A stretch of DNA of 64,000 bases, taken from assembly GCA_944324405.1 (NCBI GenBank), contig CALUWF010000002.1, forward strand, positions 1 through 64,000, in the 5' to 3' direction. Positions 54,770-62,142 of the stretch are shown here, piece by piece (the first letter of the stretch is position 1; every line of letters starts with the position of its first letter). The translations under genes and the position numbers were made by a program. Under the pieces are notes generated by a model. That model was not told where the DNA came from, made no database searches, and worked only from the letters and a program-made list of their open reading frames with translations. Source of the stretch: Candidatus Gastranaerophilales bacterium. GTDB taxonomy: Bacteria > Cyanobacteriota > Vampirovibrionia > Gastranaerophilales > Gastranaerophilaceae.

Positions 54770-55702
54770 ATGAAAGTTGATTTTATCCGCACAGGCATCC
54801 CCGTTAAAAATGCCTCTGTACAACAAAATTTTGTATCAAACATTCAAAGGGAAAATGTTAATCTAAAAAGCCAACCCGACGTTTTTGTTAAATCGCAGCC
54901 TGTTTTTAAGGGCACACTGCCTGAAATTCGCCGCGATGTAATACGGGAAGGAGCAGACGGTATTACATCCTGTCTTGCAATCTATGCAAATGTGTACGGC
55001 TATGCCGCAGGACATATTATGCCTACACAGCAAGATTTTGACAACTGTATGTCCAGTTTTTTCCCGCTGTGCTGCTGCGCTTCTTCAAGCTACGCCTTTC
55101 CTGACGGCACGGTCAGATACCCTAACAGCGACGAATTTGTAGAGATATTACAAAAACTTTGGAATGAAAGCAAGGGGGAAAATGGCGCGGATGAGAGCAA
55201 ATATCGCACCCCAAAAAATGCAATGATGGATGAAAATCATCGCCTGCGCCAGATAAAACGTTTTGTAATTGACGATATGGCACGTGCAATGAATGCTTAT
55301 TCCAAACACGTATACGATTATCCGCTTGAAAATTTGGAAGATGTCAAAAATCTTGCCTTAACCATTTACGATGATGAAACAGTTAGAACGATAAACAAAA
55401 AAGTTTCAGCCAAAACAAATAAAAAACTTTTAAAAGGAAAAGAAAGTAAATATGTAAGAGAGCTTTCAAGACAACCTGATTCAGCTTCTATGCTTGATTA
55501 TTTATTTAAACATGAAGATAAATTTTTCTCTCCTCCGCAAAGCTTAAGAAGCCGCTACGAACATGGTTATCAGCCTTGGTCTGCCGTTGCGGAAGCAATG
55601 GAGAGTATTTTTGCCTTTAGTAGCGACAGATATCGCGACGATGAACTAACACCGCTTGAAATCGGTATGGATATTGATAACGGCTGGTACGGTTGGTTTT
55701 AG
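54770..55702 (+). CDS. Unrecognised protein with N-terminal FKG tag and Cys cluster
   Basis: A 310-residue protein. AAGGA seven bases before ATG 54770 fixes the start. Residues 43-48 (QPVFKG) match a short tag also seen as NFG at the start of the AAA+ protein (27273). The body is mostly helical and soluble, with a Cys-rich patch FFPLCCCASSS near residue 95 and conserved-looking charged runs such as DENHRLRQIKRFVIDDM. No signal peptide and no catalytic motif are seen. It ends by overlapping the convergent ftsY by four bases. Function unknown. Confidence 0.75.
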   Translation: MKVDFIRTGIPVKNASVQQNFVSNIQRENVNLKSQPDVFVKSQPVFKGTLPEIRRDVIREGADGITSCLAIYANVYGYAAGHIMPTQQDFDNCMSSFFPLCCCASSSYAFPDGTVRYPNSDEFVEILQKLWNESKGENGADESKYRTPKNAMMDENHRLRQIKRFVIDDMARAMNAYSKHVYDYPLENLEDVKNLALTIYDDETVRTINKKVSAKTNKKLLKGKESKYVRELSRQPDSASMLDYLFKHEDKFFSPPQSLRSRYEHGYQPWSAVAEAMESIFAFSSDRYRDDELTPLEIGMDIDNGWYGWF

Positions 55703-56640
55703 TTAAATATTGCTTCAATAAATTCTTTTTTATCAAAATTTTTAAGATCTTCGCTCTTTTCGCCAATGCCTATAAGCTTCGCGGGAAGGGCGAATTCTTT
55801 TGCAATTGCAAAAATTATTCCGCCTTTAGCTGATCCGTCAAGCTTTGTGATTGCAACGGAAGTTAAGTTTAGGGCTTCTTTAAAGACTTTTGCCTGAGAT
55901 AGTCCGTTTTGGCCCAAATTTGCATCAAGTACCAAAATGCACTCCGAAAGTGCACCCGGCGCATTTTTATCTATAACATTTTTGATTTTTTTCAACTCTT
56001 CAATAAGGTTAAACTTGTTTTGCAATCTGCCCGCAGTATCTATTATTATAATATCAAAATCTTCTTTTTTGGCCCGCTCGATAGCCTCGTATACAACACT
56101 TGCGCTATCCGCTTTATCGCGCCGTACGATATCTGCATTAGCGCGCTTTGCCCAGATTTCAAGCTGTTCTTCCGCCGCTGCGCGGAAAGTATCACCTGCG
56201 GCGAGCAATACTTTTTTGCCGGAGTCTTTAAATCTTTTTGCAAGTTTGCCGATTAGGGTAGTTTTGCCGGCTCCGTTTACTCCCGCCACAAAATAGATAT
56301 TAAGCGAGCCGTCATTGTATACAAGCTCGTTTGAGCCCGCAATATTAAGGATATTTTCAAACTCTTCCTTTAAAAACCCCTTAAGTTCGTTTGATTTGAG
56401 CTTTTTTTCTTTAATTTTCTCAACTAACTCAACACTTAAATCTACGCCTAAATCTGCCTTTATGAGCATTGTTTCTATGTCATCAAGCGCAAACTCGTCA
56501 ATTTCTTCATTTCCGGAGGCAATATCCACAACGTTATCAATTAGCGCTTTGGAGGTTTTTGAAAGAGCACTCTTAAGCGCCTCAAAACCGCTTGAAATAA
56601 TATTTTTGTCTTCGTCTTTTTTTTTGAAAAAATTAAACAT
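55699..56640 (-). CDS. ftsY: Signal recognition particle receptor FtsY
   Basis: A 313-residue GTPase that receives SRP-ribosome complexes at the inner membrane. The short acidic N-terminus (FNFFKKKDEDKN) is followed by the helical N domain and the G domain: GVNGAGKTTLIGKLA (G1), DTFRAAA, IIDTAGR and TKLDGSAKGG. The long A domain of E. coli is missing, as in many bacteria. The start used is ATG 56640, eight bases inside the end of nusB; a longer start at 56661 is less likely. Confidence 0.94.
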   Translation of the reverse strand: MFNFFKKKDEDKNIISSGFEALKSALSKTSKALIDNVVDIASGNEEIDEFALDDIETMLIKADLGVDLSVELVEKIKEKKLKSNELKGFLKEEFENILNIAGSNELVYNDGSLNIYFVAGVNGAGKTTLIGKLAKRFKDSGKKVLLAAGDTFRAAAEEQLEIWAKRANADIVRRDKADSASVVYEAIERAKKEDFDIIIIDTAGRLQNKFNLIEELKKIKNVIDKNAPGALSECILVLDANLGQNGLSQAKVFKEALNLTSVAITKLDGSAKGGIIFAIAKEFALPAKLIGIGEKSEDLKNFDKKEFIEAIFN

Positions 56641-57286
56641 ATCTTTCAACCACTTTTGCAAGAATACCGTTTATAAAAGAAGGTGAGTCATCAGTTGAGT
56701 ATTTTTTTGCAAGTTCAAGTGCTTCATCAATTACAACTTTATGCGGAGCGTCTTTCATAAATACAAGCTCAATAATTGCAATTCTTAAAATATCTTTGTC
56801 AATTTTAAAGAGCCTGTCTATATCCCAGCCAAAAGCAAGCTCTTTTATAATTTTATCCACGTCTTGTTTCTTTTCTTTAAAAGTTAGTGCAATTCTATTT
56901 ATATAATCTCTGACATCATCTTTTTGCGCAAGAGTGCAAAGTTCTGCAGTTTCAAGTGCGTTAAGCGCTTTATCGCAAACGCTTAGTATTGTTTTTATCC
57001 TGCCTGCCATGTCACTTGTAAGCGGAATTTGAACAGGCACATTATGTGCATCAATCGGTCGTTTTAAATTATCAGGGTGGTTATTTTCATATTCTTCAAT
57101 AAACTGTGCCGTGTCGCTGAGTCCGCTTGTGGCGATGTTCAACTCTTCCTGTGATGAGCTGATAAGCGTCCTAACCGATTTTAAAACTATTTTTTCAAAA
57201 TCATCACTGTTGTATTTTTCAAGATTTTTTTCTAATTGTGAAAATAATATTAGTGCCAGCTCTCTTGAAGCTCGTCTTGCCTGCAT
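56633..57286 (-). CDS. nusB: Transcription antitermination factor NusB, long form
   Basis: A 217-residue protein. The first helices (ARRASRELALILFSQLE) and the C-terminal bundle with DILRIAIIELVFM, KVVIDEALELAKKYSTDDSP and FINGILAKVVERYV are NusB. An extra segment of about 70 residues (45-115) between them makes it much longer than E. coli NusB (139), a form I associate with cyanobacteria. NusB binds boxA RNA in ribosomal antitermination. It is the upstream partner of ftsY, overlapping it by eight bases. Confidence 0.93.
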   Translation of the reverse strand: MQARRASRELALILFSQLEKNLEKYNSDDFEKIVLKSVRTLISSSQEELNIATSGLSDTAQFIEEYENNHPDNLKRPIDAHNVPVQIPLTSDMAGRIKTILSVCDKALNALETAELCTLAQKDDVRDYINRIALTFKEKKQDVDKIIKELAFGWDIDRLFKIDKDILRIAIIELVFMKDAPHKVVIDEALELAKKYSTDDSPSFINGILAKVVERYV

Positions 57287-57341
57287 AGTTGTTTCCCTTT
57301 TATTAATATCGTTTTAAGTTAATTATAGTTGAAAAATTATT

Positions 57342-58433
57342 TTATTTACATAAATTTTTAATATTATCAAGATATTTTTTTGCACATTTGTAATATTCAA
57401 GCTCCGAAGCGAGCTTTAGCGCATTTTTTGAAATTTCCTTAAGTTCATTTGAATTTTTTGCGGCAATTTTTTTTATTATATTTTTTATACCATCTTTTGT
57501 GGGTGCGATTATAAAACCGTTTTTATTGTCCGTTATATATCCTGACATGCCGCTGTTATTGCTGCATATTGTTATACATCCTTTTGCCAGCGCTTCAAGA
57601 TAACTCAAACCAAAAGTTTCCCTTAATGAGGGTAAAATAAAAATGTGCGCCTCGCTAAGTGCGTCAAAAATTTCGCTCTGCGACCTATGTCCCAAAAATT
57701 TTATTTTTTCATTTTTTGCTTTTTTCTTAAGCTTTTTTTCAAGCGGCCCGCACCCGAAAATTTTAAGACTGATATTGCACTCTTGAAGCTCATTTATGGC
57801 CTCAATAAGCGGCATAAGATTTTTTCTTTTAATAAGAGAGGCAATGCACACTATTTTTATTTCATTAATATTGTCAAATTTCACAAGAGCACGGTCTTCA
57901 TTTAGAACCTCGCTCTTTTTAATGCCCGAGGGCACAAGCGCGATTTCTTTATCAATATAATTTTTAAGTTCTTTTTTTATCCAAAAAGAACGCGCGGCGA
58001 CAATGTCTGCACAATTTAGCGCATGTTTAAGCGCAGATGAAAAATAAATTTTATATTTTTTTAAAACTTCAATATCGCTTGAATGTGCAACCGCCATAAA
58101 AGGCCTGTTGAATTTCTTTTTTACTTTTTGCGCACAGAGCGTGCCGGAAGGCATATGAGAGATAATCACATCAAAATCATCAGGGATTTTTGGCCTAAAG
58201 TAAAAAGGCAGAATGAAATTTTGATTATAGATTTCTATGCCGGATGATGTGTAATGCCCCTGTTTATAAGGCATTCGCCCCCTTAAAAGGGAATTTGGAA
58301 CCAAATCGGCTCTTAAAACGTAAATTTTATGCCCCAAGTCCCTGAGTGCCAGCGCGAAATTTTCAATTGTGCGCGCAATGCCCTTATGATGTTCATTTAG
58401 CGGATATAAATCTGTTACAATAAGTACTTTCAT
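57342..58433 (-). CDS. Family 4 glycosyltransferase
   Basis: A 363-residue GT-B enzyme. The N-terminal half starts MKVLIVTDLYPLNEHHKGIA, and the C-terminal half has IVCIASLIKRKNLMPLIEA, FLGHRSQSEIFDALSEAHIF and the E-x7-E end LPSLRETFGLSYLEALAKG. Such retaining enzymes add sugars from nucleotide donors to lipids or polysaccharides. The ATG follows the stop of glyS directly, so they share a transcript by position. The sugar is unknown. Confidence 0.92.
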   Translation of the reverse strand: MKVLIVTDLYPLNEHHKGIARTIENFALALRDLGHKIYVLRADLVPNSLLRGRMPYKQGHYTSSGIEIYNQNFILPFYFRPKIPDDFDVIISHMPSGTLCAQKVKKKFNRPFMAVAHSSDIEVLKKYKIYFSSALKHALNCADIVAARSFWIKKELKNYIDKEIALVPSGIKKSEVLNEDRALVKFDNINEIKIVCIASLIKRKNLMPLIEAINELQECNISLKIFGCGPLEKKLKKKAKNEKIKFLGHRSQSEIFDALSEAHIFILPSLRETFGLSYLEALAKGCITICSNNSGMSGYITDNKNGFIIAPTKDGIKNIIKKIAAKNSNELKEISKNALKLASELEYYKCAKKYLDNIKNLCK

Positions 58434-60500
58434 TTATAAATATTGAAAATCGCAAACCCTGAGGAGCTTTTCTTTTAAAAGAGTTAAAAGTGCAATCCTG
58501 TTATTTTTAATTTTTTCGTCCTTATCCATAACAAGAACTTTGTCAAAGAAATTATTTATCGGCCCAACAAGACCCTCAAGCTTATTAACACAGTCCTTAA
58601 TTGCAAGGCCTTCAAGATTTCCCATAGCACAAATTGCACTATAAAGCGCTTTTTCTTCTTCAAGTACAAACAGCTTTTCATCCGGCAAATTTGACATTTC
58701 TTTGTCTTTTGTTATTCTTAAAACCCTGTTTGCAGCCTCACAAAGTTTTTTAAAACTTTCTTTGTCCGCTTCTTTATTTAAAAACCTCGCTTTTTGCAGG
58801 AAACCTTCAATGTCACTGAGCGGATTGCCTGCAAGGCTCGCCTTCAGGATGTTTTGTGTGAATTCTTTTTCATACATTATTGCAAGCCTGTTTAAAATAA
58901 AATCGCAAACATCCGTCATTGTATCGTTTTCAAGTTCTGTTTCAAATTCTTTTGAGAGCATATCAAGAGAACTTTTAATAATGTTTTTGAGATTTAATTT
59001 TAAATTATTACTCAATACAATTCTTAAAATACCTATGGCGGCACGTCTTGCGCCGAGCGGATCGTTTGAACCCGTGGGGCGTTTTTTCTTCATTTTACCT
59101 TGTGTTGAGATAAAAAGAGCACAAATTGTATCGATTTTATCCGATATTGATATAATTTGCCCCTCAACCGCGCTTGGCAGTTCGCCATAAGCGTTGAGCG
59201 GAAAATAATGTTCTTTTATTGCAAGGGCAACCGCTTTATTCTCTCCGGATTTAAGTGCATAATTTTCGCCGATGAAACCTTGAAGCTCGGTGAATTCAAA
59301 AACGAGTTTTGTGCCCAAATCCGCCTTGCAAAGAAGCGCAGCACGCTTTATATTGTCATTTTTAACGTTAAGCTGCTTTGAAATTTCATCGCTTAGGGTT
59401 ACAATTCTCTGTGTTTTATCAAAAAGCGTGCCCAGTCCTTTTTGGAAAGTCATGCCCTTTAAATCTTCAATTTTATTCTCGAGCGGCTCTTTTGTATCCT
59501 CTTTGTAAAAAAATATGCCATCTTCAAGCCTTGCGCTTACCACTCTTTGGTTTCCGGCTTTGATATTTTCCATGGATTCTTTATCATCCCCGACAAAATT
59601 TGCCATGGTTATAAAATGGTTCGATAATTTCCCGTCTTTTTGATGAAGCGGAAAATATCTCTGATGTTTTGACATGACTGTTGTTGTGACAATATCGGGA
59701 ATTTCAAGATATCTTTTATCAAATTCGCACAACACCGGCACGGGATATTCCGTGATATAAGTAACTTCTTCAAGCAAATCTTCGTAATTTCTAAAATCAA
59801 TTGTCGTATCAATTGAAGCAGCACATTTTGTTGCACTTTCGACGATTTTATTTCTTCTTTCATCAACATTTACTATAACATGTGCTTTTTTTAAATCGTC
59901 GACATAACTTCCCGCATTTTTTACGCAAACCTCTCTGTTTGGCGAAAACCTGTGCCCAAGGGTCTTATTTGATGAAGTTTTATCCAACACTTTAAGCGGC
60001 AGAATATCGTCATTATAAAGGGCAAGAATATTTTCAATCGGGCGGGAAAATTTTTGCTCATGGTTTCCCCAGCGCATAAAATGTGCACCTTGCATTTTAA
60101 AAATTATGTTTTCGATATTTTCGCTTAAAATCTCTTTTGTACTTTTGCCCTTAATTTCAACTTTTGCCCAGATATAATTATCTTTTTTATATAAATCTTT
60201 TTCATTTGCACCGTTTTTCTTTGCAAAACCAAGCGCTGCCGGGGTATAATTTCCCTTATCATCAAGCGCAATGCTCAAAATGGGGCCTCTTGATTCTTTT
60301 AAAATATCTTTTTGCTTATCGTCAAGTCCAAAAATCATAACGGCAAGACGCCTTGGCGTTGCTTGAACATCAAGGGTTTTATATTCAATACCGTATTGTT
60401 CAAAAAGCCTTTCAAAAGCTTCTTTCAGCTGCTTTTGTGCATCGGGAATAAATTTATAAGGAAGTTCCTGTACTAATATTTCTAATAAAAAATCACTCAT
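58434..60500 (-). CDS. glyS: Glycyl-tRNA synthetase beta subunit
   Basis: A 688-residue subunit of the bacterial alpha2-beta2 GlyRS, needed for tRNA binding. The family start LLEILVQELPYKFIPDAQ is visible, and RWGNHEQKFSRPI, MSKHQRYFPLHQKDGKL, KADLGTKLVFEFTELQG and RRAAIGILRIVLSNN are conserved blocks. The alpha-subunit gene glyQ is not in this window, so the two are not adjacent on this side. A TAAAAT box six bases before the ATG, with TTGCTT 18 bases further up, suggests a leaderless transcript. Confidence 0.95.
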   Translation of the reverse strand: MSDFLLEILVQELPYKFIPDAQKQLKEAFERLFEQYGIEYKTLDVQATPRRLAVMIFGLDDKQKDILKESRGPILSIALDDKGNYTPAALGFAKKNGANEKDLYKKDNYIWAKVEIKGKSTKEILSENIENIIFKMQGAHFMRWGNHEQKFSRPIENILALYNDDILPLKVLDKTSSNKTLGHRFSPNREVCVKNAGSYVDDLKKAHVIVNVDERRNKIVESATKCAASIDTTIDFRNYEDLLEEVTYITEYPVPVLCEFDKRYLEIPDIVTTTVMSKHQRYFPLHQKDGKLSNHFITMANFVGDDKESMENIKAGNQRVVSARLEDGIFFYKEDTKEPLENKIEDLKGMTFQKGLGTLFDKTQRIVTLSDEISKQLNVKNDNIKRAALLCKADLGTKLVFEFTELQGFIGENYALKSGENKAVALAIKEHYFPLNAYGELPSAVEGQIISISDKIDTICALFISTQGKMKKKRPTGSNDPLGARRAAIGILRIVLSNNLKLNLKNIIKSSLDMLSKEFETELENDTMTDVCDFILNRLAIMYEKEFTQNILKASLAGNPLSDIEGFLQKARFLNKEADKESFKKLCEAANRVLRITKDKEMSNLPDEKLFVLEEEKALYSAICAMGNLEGLAIKDCVNKLEGLVGPINNFFDKVLVMDKDEKIKNNRIALLTLLKEKLLRVCDFQYL

Positions 60501-60506
60501 AGCTTA

Positions 60507-60536
60507 ATTTTATTACAAAAGAAACTTTAAAAGCAA
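60507..60536 (-). promoter_or_regulatory. Promoter of glyS, leaderless type
   Basis: On the minus strand TTGCTT (60536-60531), an 18-base spacer and TAAAAT (60512-60507) precede ATG 60500 by six bases with no ribosome-binding site. Confidence 0.55.
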
Positions 60537-60633
60537 GGTTTAAGAAATATTAAGAATTGTGTACGAAGCTTATAAATCTTGAAATTATTATGTTTATGTG
60601 TCATTTTAATAGTGGACGAGGATGAGAGTTTTA

Positions 60634-62142
60634 ATGTCGCAGACAAATGATGCAGTAGTAAAAATAAATGATGAGCAGGCAAATTACGCAAAAAAAATAA
60701 GCGCAAGAATGTCACAGCCTTTGCTCAGAAGAAAGGGGCTTATTGAGCTTCTTGGTATTTTGTGTGCGGTTGATTATTTTAAAAAATACGGTTTTCGCGT
60801 AAACACTTCAAGAAGCCTGCATGGTATAGCCGAAGTTTTTGAAGTATTTAAAATAAGCGATATTTACATTAATAACCACAGAATAGATATTATTACCCAG
60901 TTTCGCGACGAGCGGATAAGAATTCCCTACATCCATAAAGAATTCGGCTGCCTGCCTGACTATTATGTTGTGGTAAAACTTGATGAACGCCTTAAAGATG
61001 CAAGAATTACAGGCTATTTCAAGCCCTCGGAAATAAGTTTTGTAAAAAGCTCAACGGAATATGTTGATGTTGATGAAATTTATTTGAAAAGCACCAGGGC
61101 GCTTTGCCTTGAGCTTAAAAAACCGGCATGCCCAAAACAGATTTTCGGAAAACATCTCGATTGCGTTTCCCTTTTTCTAAGGTTTATTGACGGCGAACTT
61201 CCGGCAAGCAGCAAAAAACTTTTTATACAACACCTTGCCACATGTCCCGGCTGCACAAAAAAACTTGCCGATGTTCTTGATTTTAACAGAACGGTTAATT
61301 CCATACAAAATATAGAAGATTTGATTGAGGCATACAGCATTGACAATACCGGCGAAGATGAGATTATGGCGTCTTTTAAAAAGACGTCAATGCTGGCACA
61401 GAAAAACAATACTCCCGCAGCGCCTTTGCAGACCCAGGAACCGCAGCAGAATTCAAATGAACAAAAATATCAAAAAATCATCGACGGCATTTTTGATAAT
61501 GCATCAAAAATTGAATCGTCCAAAATTGGGGCCATAATAGGCGGCAGAAAGAAAAAATTTATTATCACGGCAGCATGCATTCTTTTGTTTTTGTTTGTAT
61601 CCGTTTTTATAGCTTTCAAAAATTCAAATTCGGAAATATCATCTATATCCGATGTTGATGACGTTTATTCTCAGGATAACAATTACGACTCCCGCCTGCA
61701 AAGTGAATTTGCCTCATCGCATACACTGCCGCAGGAAGTCTATGGCGTTCCGAACGTCACCGATTATTCAATCGCAAGCAAAACAACAGGCGAACCGCTT
61801 GTTGCGACGATAAATAAAATATCCTGGGAAGTGCCCGAAAATATTGCAAATAAGGCAAACTATACGAGATTTTTACAGCTTGTCGGCAAGAACGTAAAAC
61901 TTAATTTACAAAATGATTTACTCTTGTCGAACGATTTTGCAAAAAACAACATTATCAAACTGAGCATTAGAATTGCGAGCAACGGTGATGTTATCGGTAT
62001 GAAAATGCTTCAAAGTTCAGGCTCGGTGCCCATAGACAATATTATTAAAAAGAGCGTCTCTGAAACCCTTTTGTATATGAAACCGCCTTCCCATGGGCTT
62101 ATCTCGCGTCCTGTCGACGTTACACTTGTAATTACCCTCTGA
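60634..62142 (+). CDS. DUF1822-like, zinc-finger, transmembrane and TonB-C protein
   Basis: A 502-residue inner-membrane protein in four parts. Residues about 5-165 look like the cyanobacterial DUF1822 domain (LRRKGLIELLGILCAVDYFK, VVVKLDERLKDARITGYF). About 178-212 is an anti-sigma-type zinc finger with His200, Cys204 and Cys207 (FIQHLATCPGC). One membrane helix lies near 305-325. The C-terminus (about 440-502) resembles TonB-C: KLSIRIASNGDVIGMKMLQS and PVDVTLVITL. It may sense or sequester a regulator in the cytosol and contact a periplasmic partner. GAGAG precedes ATG 60634; ATG 60622 is next to GAGG and less likely. Confidence 0.78.
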   Translation: MSQTNDAVVKINDEQANYAKKISARMSQPLLRRKGLIELLGILCAVDYFKKYGFRVNTSRSLHGIAEVFEVFKISDIYINNHRIDIITQFRDERIRIPYIHKEFGCLPDYYVVVKLDERLKDARITGYFKPSEISFVKSSTEYVDVDEIYLKSTRALCLELKKPACPKQIFGKHLDCVSLFLRFIDGELPASSKKLFIQHLATCPGCTKKLADVLDFNRTVNSIQNIEDLIEAYSIDNTGEDEIMASFKKTSMLAQKNNTPAAPLQTQEPQQNSNEQKYQKIIDGIFDNASKIESSKIGAIIGGRKKKFIITAACILLFLFVSVFIAFKNSNSEISSISDVDDVYSQDNNYDSRLQSEFASSHTLPQEVYGVPNVTDYSIASKTTGEPLVATINKISWEVPENIANKANYTRFLQLVGKNVKLNLQNDLLLSNDFAKNNIIKLSIRIASNGDVIGMKMLQSSGSVPIDNIIKKSVSETLLYMKPPSHGLISRPVDVTLVITL

